NCBI RefSeq assembly: GCF_040049275.1
Contig: NZ_JBDZDT010000008.1
Span: forward strand, 124,001-188,000
Reading direction: 5' to 3'
Source: Aquabacter sp040049275
Lineage (GTDB): Bacteria; Pseudomonadota; Alphaproteobacteria; Rhizobiales; Xanthobacteraceae
Length of the DNA: 64,000 nucleotides
Each line of letters opens with the position of its first letter. Position 1 is the stretch's first letter. Under the pieces are notes generated by a model, which saw only the letters and a program-made list of their open reading frames with translations, searched no databases and was not told where the DNA came from. Positions 7,406-18,141 of the stretch are shown in pieces. The translations under genes were made by a program, and so were the position numbers.

Positions 7406-9094
7406 ATGTCCGTGAGCGCCGCTGTTATGAGCATCGAGAAAGAGCGGCTCGACGCCGTCGCCCTTGGCCGCACCGCGAGCGGCCTTCTGGAGAAGCTGCT
7501 GGCGGAAGCCACCTCCGCCGTGCGGGCGCGGGTGAGCGAGGGCGGCAGGCTCTCCGCCAAGCTGCTCGATGAAGAGCAGCGCGCCACCCACGGCCTCGCC
7601 TGGCTCGCAACTTACGTCTTCGGCGTGCGCGAGCTGGTCCATTACGCTGACCGGCTCACCGAGATGGGCAGGTTCGGTGAGACTGAGCGCCTTCTGGTGC
7701 AGATCGGCCTCGGCGAATATGTCGCCCAGGTGCTCGGCGGCATCTCCATGAGCCAAGGCGAGGTGGTGCGCCTCGAAGACCTGTTCGTCGCCCCTGACCT
7801 CATCGCCGAGCTGCGCGCGGACGCGGCCATCGCCGCCCTCCTGCGCGGCGGCAACACCTCTGCCGCCCGCGCCGCGCTCGCCGCCATCATCCGCGAGACC
7901 GGGTCGACCACCATCGGCGATGCCGGCCTCGACGAGACCATGGAGGCCATGCGCACCGAGATGCGCCGCTTCGTGGAGGCGGAGGTGGCCCCCCACGCCC
8001 ATGAGTGGCACCTGGAGAACGCCTATATCCCCATGGAGGTGATCCAGGGCCTCGCCGATCTCGGCGTGTTCGGCCTCACCATCCCCGAGGAATATGGCGG
8101 CCTCGGCCTGCCCAAGGAGGCCATGTGCCTCGTCACCGAGGAGCTCTCGCGCGGCTATATCGGCGTGGGATCGCTGGGCACCCGCTCGGAGATCGCGGCG
8201 GAGCTGATCCTCGGCGGCGGCACCGACGCGCAGAAGGACAAGTATCTCCCCAAGATCGCCTCGGGCGAGATCCTGCCGACCGCGGTCTTCACCGAGCCCA
8301 ATACCGGCTCGGACCTCGCCTCCCTGCGCACCCGCGCGGTGAAGGAGGGCGAGGTCTACAAGGTCTTCGGCAACAAGACCTGGATCACCCATCCGGTGCG
8401 CGCGGACGTGATGACGCTCCTGGTGCGCACCAATCCCGCCGAGCCCGGCTATAAGGGCCTCTCCATGCTGCTGGCGGAGAAGCCGCGCGGCACGGACGCG
8501 GACCCGTTTCCCGCCAAGGGCATGACGGGGGGCGAGATCGAGGTTCTGGGCTATCGCGGCATGAAGGAGTTCGAGATCGGCTTCGACGGCTTCGAGGTGC
8601 CGGCCGACCAGCTCCTCGGCGGGGTCGAGGGGCAGGGCTTCAAGCAGCTCATGAACACGTTCGAGGCGGCGCGCATCCAGACCGCGGCCCGCGCGGTGGG
8701 CGTCGCCCAGTCCGCCATGGAGACGGGGCTGCGCTATGCCGAGGAGCGCATCCAGTTCGGCAAGCCGCTCATCGCTTTTCCGCGCGTGGCCGACAAGATC
8801 GTGATGATGGCGGTGGAGATCGCCATCGCCCGCCAGATCACCTATTTCGCCGCTAGAGCCAAGGACGAGGGCCGGCGCACGGACCTGGAAGCGGGCATGT
8901 CCAAGCTGCTCGGCGCCCGGGTCGCCTGGGCGGCGGCGGACAATGCGCTGCAGATCCACGGCGGCAACGGCTTCGCGCTGGAGTACCCGGTCTCGCGCCT
9001 GCTGTGCGATGCCCGCATCCTCAACATCTTCGAGGGCGCGGCCGAGATCCAGGCCCAGGTCATCGCCCGGCGCCTCCTGGAGGGCGGGAACTGA
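7406..9094 (+). CDS. mcd: (2S)-methylsuccinyl-CoA dehydrogenase
   Basis: 562-residue acyl-CoA dehydrogenase with an extra N-terminal domain of about 170 residues (SAKLLDEEQRATHGLAWLAT, GLGEYVAQVLGGISMSQGE) that is diagnostic of methylsuccinyl-CoA dehydrogenases. The ordinary three-domain flavoprotein follows: GVFGLTIPEEYGGLGLPKE, FTEPNTGSDLASLRTRA (about 295-311), GNKTWITHPVRADVMTLLVR, QFGKPLIAFPRVADKI and QIHGGNGFALEYPVSRLLCD. It oxidises methylsuccinyl-CoA to mesaconyl-CoA, a step of the ethylmalonyl-CoA pathway. ATG 7406 was chosen for its GGGAGGG ribosome site. The frame is open back to 7121, but that part looks non-coding. Sitting next to a mesaconyl-CoA hydratase and a lyase instead of ethylmalonyl-CoA pathway genes suggests a dedicated catabolic role. 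Confidence 0.9.
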   Translation: MSVSAAVMSIEKERLDAVALGRTASGLLEKLLAEATSAVRARVSEGGRLSAKLLDEEQRATHGLAWLATYVFGVRELVHYADRLTEMGRFGETERLLVQIGLGEYVAQVLGGISMSQGEVVRLEDLFVAPDLIAELRADAAIAALLRGGNTSAARAALAAIIRETGSTTIGDAGLDETMEAMRTEMRRFVEAEVAPHAHEWHLENAYIPMEVIQGLADLGVFGLTIPEEYGGLGLPKEAMCLVTEELSRGYIGVGSLGTRSEIAAELILGGGTDAQKDKYLPKIASGEILPTAVFTEPNTGSDLASLRTRAVKEGEVYKVFGNKTWITHPVRADVMTLLVRTNPAEPGYKGLSMLLAEKPRGTDADPFPAKGMTGGEIEVLGYRGMKEFEIGFDGFEVPADQLLGGVEGQGFKQLMNTFEAARIQTAARAVGVAQSAMETGLRYAEERIQFGKPLIAFPRVADKIVMMAVEIAIARQITYFAARAKDEGRRTDLEAGMSKLLGARVAWAAADNALQIHGGNGFALEYPVSRLLCDARILNIFEGAAEIQAQVIARRLLEGGN

Positions 9095-9148
9095 GCGGGG
9101 CATTCCCTGCGCGCCCGCAAACTTCTTCCTCTTTCAGAAAGCAGCCCG

Positions 9149-9994
9149 ATGGCACCTGCGGAGACACTGAATATCGCCCATTTGCGGTCGTGGATCGGGC
9201 ACGAAGATATCGCGACGGAACACGTCGGCGCGGAGATCGTCCGCAGATTCCACGCCACCTTTGAAGAGCCGACGGACGAGCCCCGACGTGGTGACACGGC
9301 ACCCCAGCTTCTGCATTTCTGCCTCACCCAGCCCGCGGCGCAAATGTCCGCACTTGGCGAGGACGGTCACCCCGCACGCGGCGGCTTCCTACCGCCCATC
9401 CCCTTACCGCGCCGCATGTGGGCGGGAAGCACCCTCACGTTCCATAGCGACCTGAAGATCGGGGAGACGGTTCGCAGAGTCTCCCACATCGCGGACGTGG
9501 TCCTGAAAGAGGGGCGGACCGGGCCGCTCTGCTTGGTGACAGTGCAGCACGACATCGACGCCGACGGGCGCGCGATCCTCAGCGAGAGCCAGACCATCGT
9601 CTATCTCGGCCTGGGCGATGCGGCGAAAACAGCCGCCGCGCCCGCGCCGGAAGGACGCCACCGGCAGGAGGTTGCCCCCTCTACACCTCTCCTGTTCCGC
9701 TATTCCGCGATCACCTTCAACGGCCACCGCATTCACTACGATCGCGCTTACGCCACCCAGGCTGAAGGCTATCCCGGCCTCGTGGTGCACGGTCCCCTCC
9801 AGGCGACACTGCTTCTGCGCTACGCTGCTGAATTGCGCGTTGCGCCGCTGGCACGCTTCACCTTCCGAAGCCTTTCGCCCCTGTTCGATACCGAGCCGTT
9901 CCTGATGCACGCGGTGGAAGAGGGAGACAGGCTCAAGCTGTGGACAGCATGCACAGGTGGGCCAATCGCGATGATGGCGGAGGCCGGGTGGTGA
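9149..9994 (+). CDS. mesaconyl-C4-CoA / itaconyl-CoA hydratase-like (double hotdog)
   Basis: 281 residues of the HTD2/Meh/Ich group with N-terminal and C-terminal hotdog folds. Visible are PLPRRMWAGSTLTFHSDLKI and LVTVQHDI in the N-terminal half, and LLFRYSAITFNGHRIHYDR followed by YPGLVVHGPLQATLL in the C-terminal half. The latter is the MaoC-type catalytic region. The family hydrates mesaconyl-C4-CoA or itaconyl-CoA to citramalyl-CoA. It starts 54 bp after mcd and its stop is 2 bp before the lyase ATG, so the three genes form an operon converting methylsuccinyl-CoA to citramalyl-CoA and on. A caution is that Mcd of the ethylmalonyl-CoA pathway makes the C1 ester, whereas Meh enzymes use the C4 ester. 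Confidence 0.83.
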   Translation: MAPAETLNIAHLRSWIGHEDIATEHVGAEIVRRFHATFEEPTDEPRRGDTAPQLLHFCLTQPAAQMSALGEDGHPARGGFLPPIPLPRRMWAGSTLTFHSDLKIGETVRRVSHIADVVLKEGRTGPLCLVTVQHDIDADGRAILSESQTIVYLGLGDAAKTAAAPAPEGRHRQEVAPSTPLLFRYSAITFNGHRIHYDRAYATQAEGYPGLVVHGPLQATLLLRYAAELRVAPLARFTFRSLSPLFDTEPFLMHAVEEGDRLKLWTACTGGPIAMMAEAGW

Positions 9995-9996
9995 CC

Positions 9997-10797
9997 ATGC
10001 AGCCCCTTGATTTCACCGTTCCCCTCTTCGTTCCGGGACACCGGCCCGAGCGGTTCGCGAAGGCTGCCGCCGCCGGGCCGGACGCCGTCATCATCGATCT
10101 TGAGGATGCGGTTCCCGCGGACTTGAAACGGGATGCCCAGGCAGCCTTGCGCACCGATTTCTGCGAGTCTCCCGTCCTGGTTCGGATCAATGCAGCGGGA
10201 ACGCCGTGGCACGCCGGAGACCTCGCCGCGGCCGCGCGGCTCCGTCCCGCAGCCGTGATGTTGCCGAAGGCAGAGGACCCGGCGCTCATCTCCATCATTG
10301 TCGCCGATCTCGGACCCGGCATTCCCATCCTGGCCTTGATCGAGACCGCACGCGGCCTTGCGGCGGCTCGCGACATAGCGGCCCATCCCGCGGTTGGTCG
10401 CCTGGTCTTCGGCTCGGTGGACCTCTGCGCCGATCTCGGCATGGCGCATGTCCGTGAGGCGTTGCTGTTCGCCCGGTGCGAACTGGTCCTCGCCTCGCGC
10501 CTCGCAGGATTGCCCGCGCCCATCGACGGCGTGACCACCAATATCGAGGACGCTGCGGCGGCGACCAGCGATGCCCGCTATGCCCGATCGCTCGGGTTTG
10601 GCGGAAAGCTCTCCATCCACCCCCGGCAGATCGCACCCATCCGCGCCGGCTTTCTGCCTGACGCAGAAGAGGTTGCGTGGGCCTATCGTGTGCTTGCCAG
10701 CGGGGATGGCGCAACGACCGTGGACGGTGCCATGGTCGATGAGCCCGTGCGGATCCGGGCTCGCTCCATTCTCGCGCGCCAGGCGCGCGCGAGCTAG
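9997..10797 (+). CDS. CitE-like lyase (citramalyl-CoA / malyl-CoA lyase family)
   Basis: 266 residues of the HpcH/HpaI-citrate lyase beta family, a TIM barrel that cleaves beta-hydroxyacyl-CoA esters. Features are LFVPGHRPERF (10-20), VIIDLEDAVP (31-40), LVRINAAGTPWH (61-72), ALIETARGL (113-121, metal Glu116) and FGSVDLCADLG (138-148, metal Asp142). KLSIHPRQI follows later. ATG 9997 follows the hydratase stop by 2 bp. Coupled to that hydratase the natural substrate is (S)-citramalyl-CoA, giving acetyl-CoA plus pyruvate. A malyl- or methylmalyl-CoA specificity cannot be excluded from sequence. Confidence 0.85.
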   Translation: MQPLDFTVPLFVPGHRPERFAKAAAAGPDAVIIDLEDAVPADLKRDAQAALRTDFCESPVLVRINAAGTPWHAGDLAAAARLRPAAVMLPKAEDPALISIIVADLGPGIPILALIETARGLAAARDIAAHPAVGRLVFGSVDLCADLGMAHVREALLFARCELVLASRLAGLPAPIDGVTTNIEDAAAATSDARYARSLGFGGKLSIHPRQIAPIRAGFLPDAEEVAWAYRVLASGDGATTVDGAMVDEPVRIRARSILARQARAS

Positions 10798-10898
10798 CTG
10801 GGTATCTCGTAACGTATCCAAAGCAGACCGCGATGGATGTGCCTTTACCGGGCTCCCCCCGCGCGGGCACACCCATACGGTGCACAAACAGCGCCCTC

Positions 10899-11966
10899 TC
10901 AGTTCTCCGGCTGAATGTTGGCGTCGCGAATGAGCTGGCCGAGCTTGGTGGTCTCGGCATCCACGAAGGTTTTGAATTGTGCGGCCGACATCGGATCCGG
11001 CTGGGCGCCTTGCTCTTCGAGTTTCTTGATCAACGTAGGATCGCGCAACGCCGTCGTGGCGGCAGCGTTGAGGCGCTCGAGGATTGGGGCCGGAGTGCCC
11101 GCCGGCGCGAAAAGTCCGTACCAATTGACCAATTCATAAGCCGCCAGTTCGGGGGTCTCTGAAAGAGCCGGAACGTCCGGGAGCCGGGGAAGGCGCTGAC
11201 GCGAAGTGACACCGATCGGGCGCAGCTTCCCTTCCTTGATGAGCGGCAAAAGTGATGCAGCGCCACTATAGGTCATGCTCACGCGGCCCGTAACCACATC
11301 GGTCACGTATGAGCCCGCGCCGCGATAAGGAACTTGAACGATATCGACATTGGCAATCTTGTTGAGCAACGCTCCATTGAGATGCGTAACATTGCCAATC
11401 CCGGCATTCGCGAAGGTCAGGATTCCGGGATCCTTCCTTGCCAGCGCTATCAGCTCGGACGCGTCCCGCACCTTCACGTCGCTGGACACGACCAGGACGT
11501 TGGCGACGCGCACAACGTTGGTAATCGGTACCAGATCCTTGGCCGGATTGTACGCCAGCTTTGCACCGTAGAGCGCCGGTGCGGCGGCCACCTCGCCGGC
11601 CGTTCCCAGCAGGATGGTGTAGCCGTCCGGCGCTGCAGTTGCTGCGGCACGGGCACCCAGCTGGCCGCCCGCGCCGCCGCGGTTCTCAACGACGATGGTC
11701 GCCGATCCATTTGGGCTCAATGCGGCTGCCATGGGTCCCGCGAGCAACCGAGCGACGATGTCGCTTGCGCCGCCCGGCGCGAAGCCCACGATCAAGCGGA
11801 TAGGACGGTCCGGGTAGGTCGATTGAGCATTCGCTGTTGAAGAGCTTCCTGCCGCGAGGCCAAGCAAGCCAAGAAGTAGCGCGGCGACTATACCGCGTCG
11901 CGTCCATGGTCGGTGACCGACCTCAAAACCGGTAGCCCTACAATTTACTCCCGTGCTTACATTCAT
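10899..11966 (-). CDS. Bug-family (TctC) periplasmic tricarboxylate/organic-acid binding protein
   Basis: 355 residues with a signal peptide of about 48 residues (twin-Arg-like WTRRGIV, hydrophobic AALLLGLLGLAAG, ANAQ before the mature YPDRPIRLIVGF). The mature part has the Bug hallmark PGGASDIVARLLA, VVENRGGAGG, GIGNVTHLNGALL and VPYRGAGSYVTDVVTGRVSM. Such proteins bind small dicarboxylates and other acids for tripartite TctABC uptake. No tctA or tctB is adjacent, as is usual for Bug proteins. It is convergent with the lyase gene (101 bp apart) and probably captures the acid degraded by this locus. Its upstream region is long (about 790 bp). Confidence 0.9.
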   Translation of the reverse strand: MNVSTGVNCRATGFEVGHRPWTRRGIVAALLLGLLGLAAGSSSTANAQSTYPDRPIRLIVGFAPGGASDIVARLLAGPMAAALSPNGSATIVVENRGGAGGQLGARAAATAAPDGYTILLGTAGEVAAAPALYGAKLAYNPAKDLVPITNVVRVANVLVVSSDVKVRDASELIALARKDPGILTFANAGIGNVTHLNGALLNKIANVDIVQVPYRGAGSYVTDVVTGRVSMTYSGAASLLPLIKEGKLRPIGVTSRQRLPRLPDVPALSETPELAAYELVNWYGLFAPAGTPAPILERLNAAATTALRDPTLIKKLEEQGAQPDPMSAAQFKTFVDAETTKLGQLIRDANIQPEN

Positions 11967-12755
11967 GGCGCGTCTTCTCCCTTGATTTATTTTTCGGAGC
12001 TGTCGGCATTTCTCGAACGTTGGCGCTCAGCTCGGTGGCCCCGATGTTCGCGAGGCAAAACAGGGCAACGAGACGGGGCGCCGGCGACCAGAAGAATTCA
12101 GATCGAGCGATGCGCTCGGCTTGGTTCACAGCGAGCGACCACCGGGCATTCCCGCACCTATAGATCGCAGGCCGCACTATCCGAGCCCGGTGCCGCCGAA
12201 ACAAAGCGGCACATCGAGGAAGAAACGGGCTCACATTCTTCGGAATAGATTTTGGCCCGCTCGACAGGACCAGATGGATAGGTGCAGCTGACCTCGAAAG
12301 GGGGAGCCATCGGCGTGCTTCCTCACCAGACGGCTTGACGCCATCATCAATTTTTTCATTATTCGCTTGGTGAACATTAAATTCATTTTTATTTCTCGGC
12401 AAGCGATATTTCCCCGCGGCCCTGCCCCCAGGCTTCGGCCTCCATGCCGTCCCACGCGTTCAGCAACCGGCAACGTTTCAAACGTTGACGGATAGATGCC
12501 GTCAGCTCGGAAAGAGAGGACGATCGCCGGGCCGGACGACCGAGGCTCCTGACCTGCCTCTTCAATGACGCGGGCGCCGACGTAGCCCGCCTTTTTCGAC
12601 GCCTACGGCCAAGGATCGAGCGCGGAAATCGCCTTCTCGATATTTGCCATGGGCGATGAGAAAAGAGGCGCCGAACCGGGTGGGGCGAATTGTGATCCGC
12701 CCGGCTTTGGTAGTAGAAATGTTCAAAAATGCGCCGTCATGGGAGGAACGAAGCG
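11967..12755. other. 789-bp intergenic region between divergent genes
   Basis: This region holds the promoters of the Bug protein gene (minus) and the MHYT-LytTR regulator gene (plus). No recognisable gene is seen. A 7-bp perfect inverted repeat GTGCCGC/GCGGCAC with a 9-nt loop lies at 12190-12212, and an AT-rich patch at 12346-12405 is the most promoter-like segment. The latter half (12480-12700) is GC-rich and unremarkable. Confidence 0.5.
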
Positions 12756-13883
12756 GTGCATGTTCCACATGAGCCATGGCTCGTGGCCCTGTCCGTCCTG
12801 GTGGCAATCCAGGGGGCCTATGTGGGCCTGAGCCTTGCTGTGCGCATCAAGGGCACAGACGGTTCTCGGCGCCGCATCTTTCTTGCGGCCTCGTCCATCT
12901 GCCTCGCCGTGGCCATCTGGTCCATGCACTTCGTGGGCATGCTGGCGGCGCGCCTGCCCTTCCCCGTGGACTATCTGGTCTTCCCGACCCTGCTCTCGGT
13001 GCTGGTCTGCGTGCTGGTGGTGGGCATCGGCATCTTCGCCGCCACGGCCGGGCGGCTGACGCCGCTCTCGCTCGCCGCAGCCGCCACCTTCATGGGGCTC
13101 GGCATCGCCTCCATGCACTACATCGGCATGCAGGCGCTCCACGCGAGCGCCCACATGGAGCATGCGCCCCTCTTCGTGGCGGCGAGCGTCATCATCGCCA
13201 TCGCCGCGTCCGCCCTTGCGTTGCGTCTCGCCGCGCGCTCGGGCCGCCCGCCGCTCTTCCTCTCGGCGGTGGCGCTGGGCATCGCCATTTCCGGCATGCA
13301 CTATACCGCCATGGCGGGGATGACCATCTTCCCCCATCCCGATCCTCAGCCCCTCGCCCCTGCTTTGTCGCCGGACCTGCTGGCCATCGTGGTGGCCGTG
13401 GTGGCCTTCCTCGTGTCCGGTCTTTTCCTGCTGGTGCTGGTGCCCGATCGGCCGGACCGCGACGAGGTGGCACTCGGAGTACCCGCCGGACCGGCCGAGA
13501 CGATGCCCGAGCCGCCCCCGCGCCATGGTGGGCAGCACCTGCCGGTGGAGCGCGACCGGGCCATCTACCTCCTGCCGGTGGAGGAGATCGTGGCGGTGCG
13601 CGCCAATGCCCACTACACGAGCGTGTTCGACGGCACAGCCACCTATTTCTGCTCCCACTCCATCTCGGAAGTAGAGGCGCGCCTCGCCGACACGCGGTTC
13701 GTGCGGGTGCATCGCAGCCACATCATCAATCTCGACCGGGTGGTGGCGCTGAAGAACACCGGCGACAACTGCCAGATCGAGCTTACCTCCGGCGGGGAGG
13801 CTTATCTGGTGCCGGTGAGCCGCAGCCGCACCGCCTGGCTGAAATCCCAGTTCGGGCTGAAGACGGGGCACGCGGTGTCCTGA
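12756..13883 (+). CDS. coxC: MHYT sensor - LytTR DNA-binding regulator (CoxC/CoxH type)
   Basis: 375 residues. The N-terminal half (about 1-235) is a seven-helix MHYT membrane domain with three repeats of the motif: SMHFVGM, SMHYIGM and GMHYTAM. The His and Met residues are thought to bind a metal that senses a diatomic gas such as CO, O2 or NO. The C-terminal ~100 residues (DRAIYLLPVEEIVAVRANAH, then FVRVHRSHIINLDRV and VPVSRSRTAWLK) are a LytTR domain. GTG 12756 was chosen over ATG 12729 because GGGAGG (12741-12746) precedes it and the product then starts at the membrane domain. It lies directly upstream of coxM, as coxC does in Oligotropha/Afipia carboxidovorans, and probably controls the cox genes. 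Confidence 0.85.
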   Translation: MHVPHEPWLVALSVLVAIQGAYVGLSLAVRIKGTDGSRRRIFLAASSICLAVAIWSMHFVGMLAARLPFPVDYLVFPTLLSVLVCVLVVGIGIFAATAGRLTPLSLAAAATFMGLGIASMHYIGMQALHASAHMEHAPLFVAASVIIAIAASALALRLAARSGRPPLFLSAVALGIAISGMHYTAMAGMTIFPHPDPQPLAPALSPDLLAIVVAVVAFLVSGLFLLVLVPDRPDRDEVALGVPAGPAETMPEPPPRHGGQHLPVERDRAIYLLPVEEIVAVRANAHYTSVFDGTATYFCSHSISEVEARLADTRFVRVHRSHIINLDRVVALKNTGDNCQIELTSGGEAYLVPVSRSRTAWLKSQFGLKTGHAVS

Positions 13884-13917
13884 TCAGGGCTATCGCGGCC
13901 CTGCCCGATAGAACCAC

Positions 13918-14013
13918 CGTCATGCCCGGGCTTGACCCGGCCATCCCGGGGGCTCCCGCCGGGTAGAGCTCAAGGGAGAGACATGGATGCCCGGGTCAAG
14001 CCCGGGCATGACG
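13918..14013. repeat. palindromic repeat element (23-nt inverted repeat, 50-nt spacer)
   Basis: 13918-13940 and 13991-14013 are perfect inverted copies (core ATGCCCGGGCTTGACCCG). The spacer is 50 nt. Sequences with this core recur in Hyphomicrobiales genomes as intergenic palindromes. Transcribed, it would fold into a long hairpin between coxC and coxM and could act as a terminator or mRNA-stabilising element. Confidence 0.85.
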
Positions 14014-14163
14014 GGGGAAATGGGGCGCCCCGTTCCCTCGCCCTGCGCGCCGGAGAGGGCTTGCAGCGCCCCACTCGCCGCACCACAGCAACGCACCTGC
14101 GAAACTGCCCCCGCTTCACCGCCCATCCCCTGCCGTGCGAGGGCATACCGGCGCTTTCCGCCA

Positions 14164-14210
14164 TTCGTGCAAGCCTCCCGCAGCTCGTGCAGACGGGCGC
14201 CGTTCGTGCA
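14164..14210 (+). promoter_or_regulatory. triple direct repeat upstream of coxM, candidate LytTR/CO-regulator operator
   Basis: TTCGTGCA (14164-14171), CTCGTGCA (14184-14191) and TTCGTGCA (14203-14210) are direct repeats with starts 20 and 19 bp apart, ending about 112 bp before the coxM start. Two-turn spaced direct repeats are the usual target of LytTR domains. The TTnnnG core matches what I recall for RcoM-type CO regulators. The gene just upstream encodes an MHYT-LytTR protein. Confidence 0.55.
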
Positions 14211-14322
14211 GCCGGCCTTGATGCTGCGCCGCACGGCTCGCCAGACTCCATAGACGAAACCAATCAAGACGCGCCGCGACCGGAGCCTCCCGCTCCGCCA
14301 ACGCCGGCCAGGAGGAAGCGAC

Positions 14323-15186
14323 GTGATCCCAGGCCCGTTCGCCTACCACCGCCCCAAATCCGTCCAGGAAGCCGTCGCCCTGCTCGCCGATCTCGGCGAG
14401 GATGCGCGCCCGCTCGCCGGCGGCCACAGCCTCATCCCGGTGATGAAGCTGCGCCTCGGCGCGCCCTCGGACCTCGTGGACCTCGGCGGCATCGCCGACC
14501 TGAAGGGCATCCGCACAGAGGGCGCCGAGATCATCATCGGCGCCATGACCACCCAGCACGAAATCATCGGCTCGGACCTGCTGGCGCAGCGGGTGCCGAT
14601 CCTGCGGGAGACCTCCCTGCTCATCGCCGACCCGCAGGTGCGCTACATGGGCACCATCGGTGGAAACGTCGCCAATGGCGATCCCTCCAACGACATGCCG
14701 GCTGTGATGATGACGCTCGATGCCACCTTCGTGCTCGCGGGCACGGGCGGCGAGCGGCGGGTGGCCGCGCGGGACTTCTACAAAGGCATCTATTTCACGG
14801 CCCTCGGGCCCGGCGAGGTGCTCACCGCCATCCGCATCACGCCACCGCCGGCGGGCCACGGCTATGCCTACAACAAGCTGAAGCGGAAGATCGGCGACTA
14901 CGCCACCGCCGCCGCCGCGGTGATCCTCACCCTGGAAAGCGGCAAGATCGCCAGCTGCGCCGCCGCCCTCTCGAACGTGGGCGACACCGCCCTGTTCGCG
15001 GAGGAGGCCTGTCGGTTGCTGGTGGGCACCGCGCTCGACAAGGTGAGCATCGCCAAGGCCCGCGCCGCTGCCGAGGCCATCACCTCCCCCGCCTCCGACA
15101 ATCACGGGCCGGCGGAATACCGCACCAAGATGGCCGGCGTGATGTTCGAGCGGGCGCTCGCCCGCGCCTTCCAGCGCGCCCAGTAG
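14323..15186 (+). CDS. coxM: aerobic CO dehydrogenase medium (FAD) subunit
   Basis: 287 residues starting at GTG 14323, with a strong GGAGGAAG site at 14311-14318 and the family N-terminus MIPGPFAYHRPKS. FAD-binding motifs AGGHSLIP (32-39) and TIGGNVANGDPSND (about 111-124) are present, followed by the CO dehydrogenase flavoprotein C-terminal domain. It accepts electrons from the 2Fe-2S subunit and passes them to the quinone pool at the inner membrane face. It is followed by coxS after 9 bp. Length and order match characterised coxMSL enzymes. Confidence 0.95.
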   Translation: MIPGPFAYHRPKSVQEAVALLADLGEDARPLAGGHSLIPVMKLRLGAPSDLVDLGGIADLKGIRTEGAEIIIGAMTTQHEIIGSDLLAQRVPILRETSLLIADPQVRYMGTIGGNVANGDPSNDMPAVMMTLDATFVLAGTGGERRVAARDFYKGIYFTALGPGEVLTAIRITPPPAGHGYAYNKLKRKIGDYATAAAAVILTLESGKIASCAAALSNVGDTALFAEEACRLLVGTALDKVSIAKARAAAEAITSPASDNHGPAEYRTKMAGVMFERALARAFQRAQ

Positions 15187-15195
15187 GAGCCCGCA

Positions 15196-15692
15196 ATGGC
15201 CAAGACCCACATCCAGCTCACCATCAACGGCAAAGCCATCGAGGCTTTGGTGGAGCCGCGCACGCTGCTCATCCATTTCCTCAGGGAAGACCAGAACCTC
15301 ACCGGCCCGCATATCGGCTGCGACACCAGCCATTGCGGCGCCTGCACGGTGGATTTCAACGGCCGCTCCGTGAAGTCCTGCACCGTCTTCGCCGTGCAGG
15401 CGGACGGCGGCGACATCCTCACCATCGAGGGCATCGCCAATCCGGACGGCACGCTCAACGCCCTCCAAGAGGGCTTCCGCGAGATGCACGGCCTGCAATG
15501 CGGCTTCTGCACCCCCGGCATGATCACGCGCGCCTGGCGTCTGCTCCAGGAGAACCCGCACCCCACCGAGGAGGAGATCCGCTTCGGCATCGCCGGGAAT
15601 CTCTGCCGCTGTACGGGCTACCAGAACATCGTCAGCGCCATCCAATACGCCGCCGACCGGCTCGCGGGCGGCACCATCAAGGAGGCCGCGGA

Positions 15693-15696
<4 letters not shown>
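15196..15696 (+). CDS. coxS: aerobic CO dehydrogenase small (2Fe-2S) subunit
   Basis: 166 residues with two [2Fe-2S] sites. The plant-ferredoxin-like cluster uses Cys42, Cys47, Cys50 and Cys62 (GCDTSHCGACTV and KSCTVF). The C-terminal helical cluster uses Cys102, Cys105, Cys137 and Cys139 (QCGFCTPGM and CRCTGYQNIV). It relays electrons from the Mo-Cu site of CoxL to the FAD of CoxM. Its TGA overlaps the ATG of coxL. Confidence 0.96.
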
Positions 15697-18134
<2,438 letters not shown>

Positions 18135-18141
18135 GGCCGCC

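Noticed and set aside
7406..9094. mcd taken as evidence for a full ethylmalonyl-CoA pathway cluster
   Set aside because: No crotonyl-CoA carboxylase/reductase, ethylmalonyl-CoA mutase or mesaconyl-C1 hydratase gene is in the window. Only the neighbourhood role is proposed.
11938..12402. 154-codon minus-strand open frame upstream of the Bug protein gene
   Set aside because: It has no ribosome site or family pattern and overlaps the Bug start. It is more likely promoter DNA.
13932..15692. In-frame N-terminal extension of coxL of almost 590 codons
   Set aside because: It overlaps coxM and coxS completely and is low-complexity. ATG 15693 matches the family start and the usual 4-nt overlap.
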